DNA of 64,000 nucleotides from Chloroflexota bacterium (GTDB taxonomy: Bacteria; Chloroflexota; Anaerolineae; B4-G1). The stretch is from assembly GCA_024232355.1 (NCBI GenBank), contig JAAEPW010000386.1, positions 1 to 64,000 of the forward strand, in the 5' to 3' direction. The position numbers and the translations under genes were made by a program. Position 1 is the stretch's first letter; each line of letters opens with the position of its first letter. Below, piece by piece: positions 17,774 to 26,265 of the stretch. The notes below the pieces were generated by a model. It had not been told where the DNA came from. It saw only the letters and a list, made by a program, of their open reading frames with translations, and did not search any database.

Positions 17774-19195
17774 ATGTTTACCACATTCAAAGAGGCACGA
17801 CGTTTCATAGAAGAGAACGATGTGCAAATGATAGATCTCAAGTTTGCAGATCTTTGGGGGCGTTGGCATCATCTGACAATTCCCCAGAACCAATTCACTA
17901 CCGAGCTGATGGAGGATGGTGTTGGCTTTGATGGCTCTGCGGTGGGTTTGAAATCGGTCAAAGCCGGTGACATGGTACTAGTGCCTGTTCTTTCGACCGG
18001 ATTCACCGACCCATTTTGGAACGTGTCCACCCTTAGTTTTATATGCACTACCCTGGAGGCGGATACCAAAGAGGCCTTTCCCAACGACCCGCGCAACATT
18101 GCTCGTCGTGCTGAAGAGTGTCTGATCGAAAGTGGCATCGCCGATCGGAGCTTGTGGGGACCAGAATTTGAGTTTTACGTTTTTGATAGTGTGGCGTACG
18201 AGAATGAGATGAATCGTTCTGGATATAGCGTTGAATCGGGTGAAGCTGCCTGGGGCAGTGGTGCAGGGGGACATGGTCATTATATTCCGCTTCATGGCGG
18301 TTACCACGCGATTCCTCCCAAGGATACGCTCTATAATTTACGCAGTGAAATGCTCATGCACCTCCAAGCAATGGGTGTACCGGTCAAGTATCATCACCAT
18401 GAAGTGGGCGGACCAGGGCAGTGTGAAATCGAGACGCCGATGGTAGGTCTGCTGGATGCGGGTGATATGACGATGATCGTCAAATATGTGACCAAAATGA
18501 TCGCTCACCGTCACGGACAGACCGTGACTTTTATGCCCAAGCCGATTTATGGTGAGGCGGGGTCAGGGATGCATTTTCACCAACACCTGTTTAATGGGAC
18601 TCGGAACGTTTTTTATGATGCCAATGGCTATAGTCTATTGAGCCAAACAGCCCTACACTATATCGGTGGGTTGTTGCTTCATGGCCCGGCGATACTGGCT
18701 TTTACGAATCCCAGCACCAATTCCTACCGGCGGCTCGTGCCTGGTTTTGAGGCCCCTGTCAACGCTTTCTTCTCCAGTGGTAATCGGAGTGCCGCTGTGC
18801 GTATTCCGCGCTATGCTATCCAACCGGACCAAGTACGGATCGAATTCCGCCCACCGGATGCCACTGGCAACGTTTACCTGGCACTGGCTGCACAACTCTT
18901 GGCCGGAATGGATGGTATTCGCCGCCAGATTGATCCCACGGAGGCGGGTTTTGGGCCGATAGATGCAGACGTTTTCTCGTGGACCGATGAACAACGAAAG
19001 GCAATTCATCCACTGCCCGCTTCACTCAAAGAGTCTTTGGACTTTTTGACAGATGATTGTGATTTCTTGCTGGCCGGAGACGTTTTCAGTCAAGATTTGA
19101 TCGAGCGTTGGATTGCTTTTAAAATGGATTGTGAATACTATCAAGTGCGAAACCGTCCACATCCTTATGAAATGGAACTCTATTTCGACGTGTGA
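17774..19195 (+). CDS. glnA: Glutamine synthetase, type I
   Basis: A 473-residue enzyme that joins ammonia to glutamate with ATP. Seen in order: the beta-grasp domain (WHHLTIP, GFDGSA), the catalytic GPEFEFYVF block, HHHEVGGPGQCEIE, FMPKPIYGEAGSGMHFHQHL, TNSYRRLVPGFEAP, NRSAAVRIPR and RIEFRPPDATGNVYLALAAQLLAG. The tyrosine-containing adenylylation loop of GSI-beta enzymes (NLYDLP) is absent; that position reads DADVFSWTDEQRKAI. Control by adenylylation is therefore unlikely. A clear GGAGAG ribosome site precedes the ATG. No PII or GlnR-like gene is adjacent. Confidence 0.95.
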   Translation: MFTTFKEARRFIEENDVQMIDLKFADLWGRWHHLTIPQNQFTTELMEDGVGFDGSAVGLKSVKAGDMVLVPVLSTGFTDPFWNVSTLSFICTTLEADTKEAFPNDPRNIARRAEECLIESGIADRSLWGPEFEFYVFDSVAYENEMNRSGYSVESGEAAWGSGAGGHGHYIPLHGGYHAIPPKDTLYNLRSEMLMHLQAMGVPVKYHHHEVGGPGQCEIETPMVGLLDAGDMTMIVKYVTKMIAHRHGQTVTFMPKPIYGEAGSGMHFHQHLFNGTRNVFYDANGYSLLSQTALHYIGGLLLHGPAILAFTNPSTNSYRRLVPGFEAPVNAFFSSGNRSAAVRIPRYAIQPDQVRIEFRPPDATGNVYLALAAQLLAGMDGIRRQIDPTEAGFGPIDADVFSWTDEQRKAIHPLPASLKESLDFLTDDCDFLLAGDVFSQDLIERWIAFKMDCEYYQVRNRPHPYEMELYFDV

Positions 19196-19197
19196 CG

Positions 19198-19226
19198 TTG
19201 ACACCTGGTGACTCTCGGACTATAAT
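19198..19226 (+). promoter_or_regulatory. Consensus promoter before the deoxynucleoside kinase operon
   Basis: TTGACA (19198-19203), a 17-base spacer and TATAAT (19221-19226): a full 12 of 12 match, beginning two bases after the glnA stop. The transcript would start near 19233. Confidence 0.75.
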
Positions 19227-19240
19227 CATAAAGTACAATC

Positions 19241-19276
19241 AGACTTCGAAAGTCTCAAAAAAGACTTTCGAAGTCT
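19241..19276 (+). promoter_or_regulatory. 15-bp leader hairpin before the deoxynucleoside kinase
   Basis: AGACTTCGAAAGTCT (19241-19255) and its exact reverse complement (19262-19276) are separated by CAAAAA. Each arm is itself nearly palindromic. The structure starts about eight bases after the predicted transcription start and ends 24 bases before the start codon. With no U-run after it, a stabilising, operator or attenuator-like role is more likely than termination of glnA. Confidence 0.55.
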
Positions 19277-19300
19277 TAATGGGCATGGAGGTCCTCGTTA

Positions 19301-20185
19301 ATGCGACATTTCTTTCTTGCTATCGAAGGTGTTATTGGAGTCGGAAAAACCACATTGGCTCGTTTGTTGCATTCTCGTTTTAAAGCCGAATTGCTATTGG
19401 AGGCATTTGAGGAAAATCCCTTCCTCTCTGATTTCTACGGCGACCGTGCTCGATATGCTTTCCAGACTCAGATGTTTTTTCTGTTGAGCCGGTACCGGCA
19501 ACAGCAAGTCGCGCCGACTCTTTTGACGCGCACGCCTCTCGTTGGAGACTATACCTTTGCCAAAGACAGCCTGTTTGCCCGGATGAATTTGGAAGGTGAC
19601 GAATTGGATGTGTACAAGCAGCTATACACGGTTCTCGCCGACCGTGCGCCCATCCCTGATCTCGTCGTCTATTTGCGGGCCAGTACAGACTTGCTGATGA
19701 TGCGGATTGCGATGCGTGATCGCGCCTACGAACGCGAGATGGATCGGGTGTACATTGAATCTCTGCGGCAAGCCTACGAGCGTCACTTTTCTGATTATAC
19801 TCGGACACCGTTGCTGGTTGTTGATGTTGCTGATTTGGACTATGTTCAGGATCCGAGTGCCTTGGCTTTTATCGAAGGTCAAATACGGACAGCGCTTGGT
19901 GTGGGGGTCTATCAACGGCCTTTGCCACAGATGGAATCGACTAGCTATCTTGAGCGTATCGAGGGGCCGGCAACTTTGATCAACACCAATCACTTGACAA
20001 CGAGATGGGAGACGGTAGGTGAATTTTTGGCGGCGAACGAGGCGTTGGGGCGAGTGGGATCTGCCTTGGCTGATGACGCAGCGAAAAGTTATGGGGCGGA
20101 ACTTGGGGCAGCGTTGCAGGATACGATGGATCGGCTACAACGGATGGCTCAGACGGTTGGTGTTGATTTGCAAAGGGGAGCATAG
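19301..20185 (+). CDS. Deoxynucleoside kinase 1 with extra C-terminal region
   Basis: A 294-residue member of the dCK/dGK family, which phosphorylates deoxynucleosides for salvage. Seen: P-loop GVIGVGKTT (9-17), substrate-site ENPFLSDFY, FQTQMFFLLSRYRQ, DYTFAKDSLFA where the usual DR(S/T)..ED lies, and the arginine-rich lid MRDRAYEREMDRVY. After about residue 205 the protein continues for some 90 residues (from about SYLERIEGPATL) beyond the normal family end; this part is mainly helical and I do not recognise it. It is separated from a second kinase gene only by a histidine kinase. Tandem kinase genes encode heterodimers in Lactobacillus, so a heterodimer is possible here. Confidence 0.85.
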   Translation: MRHFFLAIEGVIGVGKTTLARLLHSRFKAELLLEAFEENPFLSDFYGDRARYAFQTQMFFLLSRYRQQQVAPTLLTRTPLVGDYTFAKDSLFARMNLEGDELDVYKQLYTVLADRAPIPDLVVYLRASTDLLMMRIAMRDRAYEREMDRVYIESLRQAYERHFSDYTRTPLLVVDVADLDYVQDPSALAFIEGQIRTALGVGVYQRPLPQMESTSYLERIEGPATLINTNHLTTRWETVGEFLAANEALGRVGSALADDAAKSYGAELGAALQDTMDRLQRMAQTVGVDLQRGA

Positions 20186-20210
20186 AAAGACCGGATAGAA
20201 GGATGGGAGT

Positions 20211-21869
20211 ATGACTCACGTATTGGTTCTCGAGGATGAACTGAGTATCCGCAAGACCTTTCAAACGTTTCTGGAAGAACAAGGTTACAACGTGACCGTT
20301 GGGGACAGCTTGTTCCGAGTGGAATCGTTTCTGATTGAACACTCTTGCGACGTCGTTCTGGTCGATATTGCTTTGTCTAACACCAGTGGCCTAAATATGC
20401 TACAACAGGTGCGCCAGATTGATGAGAATATTCCCATTATCTTGAGTGCTGGGGAGTCGGACGTATCTTTGGCGGCTGACGCGATGTTGCACGGTGCATA
20501 TGATTATGTGATCAAACCGATCACTCAGCAAGTGCTGACCCATGTTGTTGGTCGCGCCGTGGAAAAAAAGCGCTTACTGGATGACAATCGTCGTCTGGAG
20601 GTGGAGAACCAGAAAAATGCATCATTGTATCAAGAGACCAACCGTCGTTTAACTGAAGCCCGGCTTATCCAAGAGATGATGCTGGCGGCAACCTCGACTC
20701 TTGATTTTGATTTGGTGCTTGAACGCACCGTCAAAGCGCTGCACCGGGCATTAAAAATTGATCGTCTTGGATTTTTATTACCTGATGAGAAAAAAGGTGT
20801 GTTAGAGTTGCATCCATCTCTGGTTGGTTTTACTGGGAATGTGTTTCGTATTCCTATCGAGGGCAGTTTTGTCGGACGGGCTTTTCAAACAGGGCGGCCG
20901 GTGCTGGTGCAGGATACGGTTCAGACACCCGCTTATTTTGACCAAACACCCGACGTCCGTTCCGCACTGGCTGCACCAGTACGTGTTGGTGGGCGTATTG
21001 TCGCAGTGCTACATGCGGAGAGTCCTGATAAAAATGCCTTTGGTGAGGATAAATTGCGCCTTTTTGCGACGATCGCCGGACAGTTGGGGGTGGCGTTGGA
21101 TAACGCGCGGCTCTACCAAAGGCTAGGGGCGCAAGCTGCCGAACTGTCACAAGCTTATGAGGAGTTGCGGGAAATCAATCGTCTGCGCACCGAATTGGTG
21201 CAGAACGTGGGACATGAACTGCGTACACCATTGGGTTTGGTCAAGGGATATGTCGAATTGCTATTGGCGGGCGACTTGGGGGATATTCCCAATAATCAGA
21301 GGACTGCACTGGAAGTTGTCCGCGCACGCGCTGCCTCTCTGGAGCGCCTGATTCACAACCTGACGGTATTGCAATCAGTGCCCAGAGAAGCCTTGACGTT
21401 GGCTTCAATGTCGATCGACAAAGTGCTCGGACACGTGTTGGCCGAGTATCGGCTCTCTGCCCAAAAAGCGGGTGTTGTATTTCGGGATGAATTCACGGTG
21501 GATCTACCACTTGTGATGGGAGATCGGACCAGGTTGCACTTGGTCTTGAGTCATCTGGCAGACAATGCCGTCAAGTTTAGTCCTGATGGTGGAACCATCG
21601 CCGTTTGTGCTTGGGCAGATCAGGAGAGGGTCTTTGTCTCGATTGCCGATGAGGGGATTGGTATTCCATTTGAGCATCGAAAGCGCATCTTTGAGCGATT
21701 TTATCAGGTGGATGGCAGCGCTAGTCGTCGCTTTGGCGGCATGGGGGTTGGATTGGCCTTGGTGTGGGAAATCATCGAGGCTCACGATGGGACAGTAGAT
21801 GTTGAAAGTGAACCGGGAAAAGGCAGCATATTTACCATTGCTTTGCCTCGGGCCGATAGGATAGATTAA
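20211..21869 (+). CDS. REC-GAF-histidine kinase hybrid
   Basis: A 552-residue cytosolic signalling protein. An N-terminal receiver domain (1-120) has the acidic pair near E8/D9, phospho-acceptor Asp52 and Lys102. A short coiled coil leads to a GAF domain (about 155-300). HisKA follows with His335 in VGHELRTP, then the ATPase domain with N-box DNAVKFS, G1 DEGIGIP and G2 GMGVGLAL. No membrane segment is present. A receiver at the front suggests that another kinase controls this one or that it is part of a relay. It lies between two deoxynucleoside kinase genes and five bases before the second. Confidence 0.88.
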   Translation: MTHVLVLEDELSIRKTFQTFLEEQGYNVTVGDSLFRVESFLIEHSCDVVLVDIALSNTSGLNMLQQVRQIDENIPIILSAGESDVSLAADAMLHGAYDYVIKPITQQVLTHVVGRAVEKKRLLDDNRRLEVENQKNASLYQETNRRLTEARLIQEMMLAATSTLDFDLVLERTVKALHRALKIDRLGFLLPDEKKGVLELHPSLVGFTGNVFRIPIEGSFVGRAFQTGRPVLVQDTVQTPAYFDQTPDVRSALAAPVRVGGRIVAVLHAESPDKNAFGEDKLRLFATIAGQLGVALDNARLYQRLGAQAAELSQAYEELREINRLRTELVQNVGHELRTPLGLVKGYVELLLAGDLGDIPNNQRTALEVVRARAASLERLIHNLTVLQSVPREALTLASMSIDKVLGHVLAEYRLSAQKAGVVFRDEFTVDLPLVMGDRTRLHLVLSHLADNAVKFSPDGGTIAVCAWADQERVFVSIADEGIGIPFEHRKRIFERFYQVDGSASRRFGGMGVGLALVWEIIEAHDGTVDVESEPGKGSIFTIALPRADRID

Positions 21870-21873
21870 CAAG

Positions 21874-22515
21874 ATGAAACGTTTTGTCGCTATAGCTGGC
21901 AATATTGGGGTAGGCAAATCTACCTTATCCGGGTTGTTGAGTAAACGGTTGCACTGGGATCCTTTTCTCGAAGCGGTTGATGATAACCCATATCTGGCTG
22001 ACTTTTATGAGGATATGCGCCGCTGGAGTTTTCATTCGCAAATATATTTTCTCTCGCGTCGTCTGCGTCACCATTGGCAGTTGCTTCGACACGCCAACTC
22101 TGTGATTCAGGATCGCACCGTCTATGAAGACGCCGAGATATTTGCTCGCAATCTCTACCGCCAAGGATCGATGGATGAGCGGGACTATCAAAGCTACTGG
22201 GAGTTGTATCAAGTCGTGATTACAGTGTTGCCCCCGCCTGACCTGATCGTATACTTGCGGGGTTCTGTTCCCATGTGTTTGGAGCGAATTCATCATCGGG
22301 GACGTTCCTATGAACAGAATATTGAGGTGGCCTATTTAGAACAACTCCACGAATTGTACGAGGAATGGATCAACGGATTTACTCTTTGTCCTGTGTTAAG
22401 TGTGCCATCTGATGATTTGGATTTTCTATCGAATCCCGAGCACCTGGAACTGGTTACAGATAAAATTCTAGAGAAACTTCAAGGGCGGGAGGAGGTCGTA
22501 TTCGACACCCGATGA
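21874..22515 (+). CDS. Deoxynucleoside kinase 2
   Basis: A 213-residue kinase of standard family length. P-loop AGNIGVGKSTL (7-17), DDNPYLADFYEDM, SFHSQIYFLSRRLRH, the canonical QDRTVYEDAEIFA substrate motif and the lid RIHHRGRSYEQN are present. It is closer to the classic deoxyadenosine/deoxyguanosine kinases than the first copy. The start lies five bases after the previous stop, and its own end overlaps the next gene by four bases (ATGA), so it is embedded in the operon. Substrate preference cannot be read from the sequence with certainty. Confidence 0.87.
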   Translation: MKRFVAIAGNIGVGKSTLSGLLSKRLHWDPFLEAVDDNPYLADFYEDMRRWSFHSQIYFLSRRLRHHWQLLRHANSVIQDRTVYEDAEIFARNLYRQGSMDERDYQSYWELYQVVITVLPPPDLIVYLRGSVPMCLERIHHRGRSYEQNIEVAYLEQLHELYEEWINGFTLCPVLSVPSDDLDFLSNPEHLELVTDKILEKLQGREEVVFDTR

Positions 22516-24128
22516 CGAACGAAATCTCGAATCTAAAATCCCAGATACGCGAGCTGACTTTTCTCCACGAAACCAGCCAGGTACTCACGGCCACCCTCGA
22601 TCTGGATGGTGTATTGCGGTCTTTGATGACCCAAGTGCGGGATTACTTTCAGGTCGAAGCGGCCTCGGTTGCCTTGCTGGAGGAAGAGACTGGAGATGCT
22701 GTATTTCGCATTGCGGTCGGTAAGGCGGCTGAGGAGGTGGTTGGATTACGTATGGGGCCTGGTGAAGGAGTTGTGGGCTGGGTCATCCAAACCGGGCAGC
22801 TAGAATTGGTACCTATTGCCCATGACGATGAACGTTTCTATACCGGCATAGATGACACGACAGATTTTCACGCGCACGCAATGCTCGCCATTCCGATCAA
22901 GATCGAGGGGCAGACCATTGGCGTGATTGAGGTGCTCAATCCTGCTGCGGGAGTTTTTGACCCGGATGCACGGCGACTTTTGATTGCTGTAGCCGATCTG
23001 GCTGCTGTTGCTATCCGTAACGCCGAGCTCTACGAGCGCGTGAGGCGAGCCGAGCGCCGTTACGAAAGCCTCTTTAGCGAAAGCACTGATCCGATCGTAG
23101 TGCTAGACCTGGAGGGTGAGATTCTAAATCTCAATCAGAGAATGGTTGAAATGTTTCCCCAACCTGGGACGCAGTTGCTCGGTACTGATATTTGCGATTT
23201 GCTTGAAACGGGACGTGGGGAATGTCGCGCAGCTATAGGGCAGATTCAGGCAGGTGAGAGCCTCAAGGTAGAGACGAGTCTGCAAGTGTTGGTGCCGTAT
23301 GACCAGCAAGCTCGTAGCCTGGAGACCACTATGGCCAAGATTGATTATGGTGGTCGAGATGCTATTCAGTGGGTTTGGCACGATATCTCGGAGCGGGTCG
23401 CATTGGAACAGATGCGCGAGGATATCACTCATATGATCGTTCACGATTTGCGAAATCCGTTGGGCAGCATGACGAGCAGTTTACAGTTGATATATAATGC
23501 TTTTGTTGAACGCGACCAGACGTTACCTCTGATGAAACTGTTGGGTATCGCGATGCGTAGCGGGCAAAAGCTGTATCGCTTGATTGATTCACTGTTGGAT
23601 CTGGGCCGGATGGAAGCCGGCGAGACTGATTTGAACAAGACCCTGGTGCGTCCCGAATCGCTCGTTCACGAAGCGATGGAGCAAGTTCATCCGTTGACGT
23701 TAACCAAAGGTCAAACCCTGTCGGCACGGCTTGTTCCAAACTTGCCCAGAATCTTGGTCGACGAAGCTTTGATTTTGCGCGTATTGACGAATTTGATGGA
23801 TAATGCGATAAAATTTACTTCGTACGGAGGAAAAATCACAATTGGGGTAGAACCAGTCGATGGAGAATTGCAGTTTACTGTAGCGGATACCGGTCTCGGC
23901 ATTCCGCACCAAGATCGCCAACGTATCTTTGATCGTTTTGCGCGCCTGGAAAGCGCCGATGGTGTCAAGGGTACTGGAATCGGTTTGGCTTTTTGCAAAC
24001 TGGCTGTAGAGGCCCATAGGGGGCGTATCTGGGTCGAGAGCGAGGTGGGGCGTGGGGCGACTTTTTACTTTACTTTACCATTAGAGATAGATATAGAGAA
24101 TCATCTTTCCAGCTTGGAGATCTCATAA
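22512..24128 (+). CDS. GAF-PAS-histidine kinase
   Basis: A 538-residue soluble sensor kinase. Predicted order: GAF (about 25-175), a PAS domain starting ESLFSESTDPIVVLDLEGEILNLN (about 185-300), HisKA with His311 in VHDLRNPLGS, and an ATPase domain with DNAIKFT, DTGLGIP and GTGIGLAF motifs. The ATGA overlap with the kinase 2 gene couples their translation. A receiver partner is not adjacent apart from the REC-first hybrid two genes upstream, with which it might interact. The ligand of the GAF domain is unknown. Confidence 0.88.
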   Translation: MTNEISNLKSQIRELTFLHETSQVLTATLDLDGVLRSLMTQVRDYFQVEAASVALLEEETGDAVFRIAVGKAAEEVVGLRMGPGEGVVGWVIQTGQLELVPIAHDDERFYTGIDDTTDFHAHAMLAIPIKIEGQTIGVIEVLNPAAGVFDPDARRLLIAVADLAAVAIRNAELYERVRRAERRYESLFSESTDPIVVLDLEGEILNLNQRMVEMFPQPGTQLLGTDICDLLETGRGECRAAIGQIQAGESLKVETSLQVLVPYDQQARSLETTMAKIDYGGRDAIQWVWHDISERVALEQMREDITHMIVHDLRNPLGSMTSSLQLIYNAFVERDQTLPLMKLLGIAMRSGQKLYRLIDSLLDLGRMEAGETDLNKTLVRPESLVHEAMEQVHPLTLTKGQTLSARLVPNLPRILVDEALILRVLTNLMDNAIKFTSYGGKITIGVEPVDGELQFTVADTGLGIPHQDRQRIFDRFARLESADGVKGTGIGLAFCKLAVEAHRGRIWVESEVGRGATFYFTLPLEIDIENHLSSLEIS

Positions 24129-25361
24129 ATGACCGAACATTTGTATTATGGCGACTCGTACTGTGCGCACTTTTCTGCTCGCGTGATCGAGCAATTGACG
24201 TGGGAGGAACGTCCGGCTGTCGTTCTCGATCAGACTGCTTTTTATCCCACGTCTGGTGGTCAGCCAGCAGACTGGGGAACGTTGGGTGGAATAGCAGTGA
24301 TTGATGTCGCTGTGCGAGAACTTGATGGAGCTATCGTTCATATCTTGGCGCATGATCTGGTTGATGTGGAGGTCGATGGCAAAATCGACTGGCCCCGTCG
24401 CTTTGACCATATGCAGCAGCACACGGGGCAGCATATCCTGTCTGCCGCCTTTGAGCAGTTGCTCGATGCCGATACCGTGGGTTTTCATCTTGGGGCCGAG
24501 ATGTGCACAATAGACCTAAGCGTGGCCCGCCTAGAACCGGCAGCCGTGATACCGGTTGAGGAATTGGTGAATCAGGTGGTATGGGAGAATCGTTTGGTTG
24601 ATACACGCTTTATCAGCCCCGATGATCTGGCTGCACTTTCCTTGCGGCGTTCACCGACTGTTGTGGGCCCTATACGTATCGTGGATATTGCTGATTTTGA
24701 CGTGAATCCCTGTGGTGGGACGCACGTTACCCGAACGGGCGAGATTGGGTTGATCAAAATTGTGCGTTTGGAATACCGTGGGGATGAAACGCGCGTCGAG
24801 TTTCTGTGCGGCAAGCGAGCACTCTACGATTATCGATCCAGGAACCAGATGATCGGTCAGTTGACTGATAGGCTAACTGTTGGTTATTGGGAGTTGGATC
24901 AAGCTGTGGAACGTCTGCAAATTGAGGGCAAGCGACTACGCAAAAATTTGCGCCGGGCACGCAAGCGATTGCTCAAGACAGAAGCCAGTGAATTGGCAGA
25001 GACTGCTATTGCCCTGGCCGACGAAAGCGGGCCGCGCCGTGTGGTCTGCAAGATTTGGGAGCGAACAGACGAAAAATCACCCGAGGACCTGCGTGATCTA
25101 GCCCAAGGGTTGGTGCAGCATCAAGATGTGTTGGCGATTTTGGCTGGTGTTGGCGAGGAACGCACCCATCTGATTTTTGCCAAAGGCTCTGAAATAGACC
25201 TGGACGTAGCCACACTGTTCCGAGATGCCTGTACACAGTTGGGAGGCAAAGGGGGTGGACGACCCAATTGGGCGCAAGGTAGCGCCCCAGTGACCGATGT
25301 AGTTCGTGTCAGAACAGTGCTTGCAGACGCCTTGTCTTCTTTGGGAGTCTCTGTTTTCTAG
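24129..25361 (+). CDS. Alanyl-tRNA editing protein (AlaX-L type)
   Basis: A 410-residue stand-alone version of the alanyl-tRNA synthetase editing half. It removes serine or glycine wrongly attached to tRNA-Ala. The zinc site is intact: HTGQH (98-102) and CGGTH (195-199). FYPTSGGQPAD (39-49) is the glycine-rich start of the family, and the C-terminal DHHA1-like domain ends with GGKGGGRPNWAQGSAP. The ATG follows the previous stop without a gap, with GGAG twelve bases upstream. It belongs to the same operon-like run as the sensor kinases. Confidence 0.93.
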   Translation: MTEHLYYGDSYCAHFSARVIEQLTWEERPAVVLDQTAFYPTSGGQPADWGTLGGIAVIDVAVRELDGAIVHILAHDLVDVEVDGKIDWPRRFDHMQQHTGQHILSAAFEQLLDADTVGFHLGAEMCTIDLSVARLEPAAVIPVEELVNQVVWENRLVDTRFISPDDLAALSLRRSPTVVGPIRIVDIADFDVNPCGGTHVTRTGEIGLIKIVRLEYRGDETRVEFLCGKRALYDYRSRNQMIGQLTDRLTVGYWELDQAVERLQIEGKRLRKNLRRARKRLLKTEASELAETAIALADESGPRRVVCKIWERTDEKSPEDLRDLAQGLVQHQDVLAILAGVGEERTHLIFAKGSEIDLDVATLFRDACTQLGGKGGGRPNWAQGSAPVTDVVRVRTVLADALSSLGVSVF

Positions 25362-25398
25362 TATCTGTCAAAAGTATGTTCAAAAGAGAGTATATCCT

Positions 25399-26256
25399 AT
25401 GAAAAAAATTGCATCAAATGTTTACGTTTCAACCGAATATCCTGGCGTCAATGTGGGCGTGGTCATTATGCCAGAGGGAGCTATTGCTGTTGATGCTCCA
25501 ACGCTGCCTCATGACGCTCGTGCCTGGCGGGAACAGATTCTCAAAACCGCCCAAGTCCCTCTTCTGTATGTGGTGCTCACTGATGGTCATCCTGATCGGC
25601 TGTTGAGCGCGGGAATTCTTGCCAATGGTGCAGAGACGCCCATTGTTGCTACTCGCGCGGCTTTTAATCGGGCATCCGCCTATACGGATGGTTTCTGGCG
25701 CGGCGTCGTTGAAGGGTGGGTGCGTCGCTTTCCAGAGATCGCCAGTGAGGTGACAGGAACGCGCGGCGTATTGCCCGAGATCCTGTTTACCCGCGATTTG
25801 ACGTTGCATAGCGGCGGAATGGGCGTGACCGTCAGGTCTGTTTCTGGGGCAGCGCCGGGCAGTGCCTGGGTTCGCTTACCAGAGCAGAACGTGCTTTTTA
25901 CCGGTGACACCTTGGTCGTGGGAATCCCACCCGTCATAGTGGCGACCCCAGACACCAAGGCTTGGCTGAACGTGCTATCGTCGCTGCGACGTCCGAGCTT
26001 TGCCGAGACTATCGTGGTGCCTGGTCGTGGTCCACTTTGTGATTGTACCGCTACTCAACCACTTAGTGAGTACATTGCTTTGGCGCGCCGTCGGGTGCGA
26101 TCGTTGCAACCGACCAAAAATCAGCGACCTGATATGATGCCCGTGGTGGAAGAGATGATGTCACATTTTTCCATTCCAGAGGACAGGCATGATTTGACCC
26201 AGCGTCGTGTCAAGGTGGGACTGGACCGGATACACGAAGAACTGAGATCGGATTAA
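25399..26256 (+). CDS. Degenerate metallo-beta-lactamase-fold protein
   Basis: A 285-residue protein; the ATG was chosen where the fold begins (MKKIASNVYVS). The MBL order is recognisable, but most metal ligands are gone. The HxHxDH motif reads TDGHPDR (61-67), the usual GHTPGS histidine is alanine (GAAPGS, 150-154), and the final histidine is arginine (PGRGP, 208-212); only Asp170 in FTGDT is kept. It is therefore unlikely to be a typical zinc hydrolase and may be a binding protein. Ten bases separate it from the TPR gene. There is no strong ribosome site. Confidence 0.75.
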   Translation: MKKIASNVYVSTEYPGVNVGVVIMPEGAIAVDAPTLPHDARAWREQILKTAQVPLLYVVLTDGHPDRLLSAGILANGAETPIVATRAAFNRASAYTDGFWRGVVEGWVRRFPEIASEVTGTRGVLPEILFTRDLTLHSGGMGVTVRSVSGAAPGSAWVRLPEQNVLFTGDTLVVGIPPVIVATPDTKAWLNVLSSLRRPSFAETIVVPGRGPLCDCTATQPLSEYIALARRRVRSLQPTKNQRPDMMPVVEEMMSHFSIPEDRHDLTQRRVKVGLDRIHEELRSD

Positions 26257-26265
26257 AAAGCCTTA

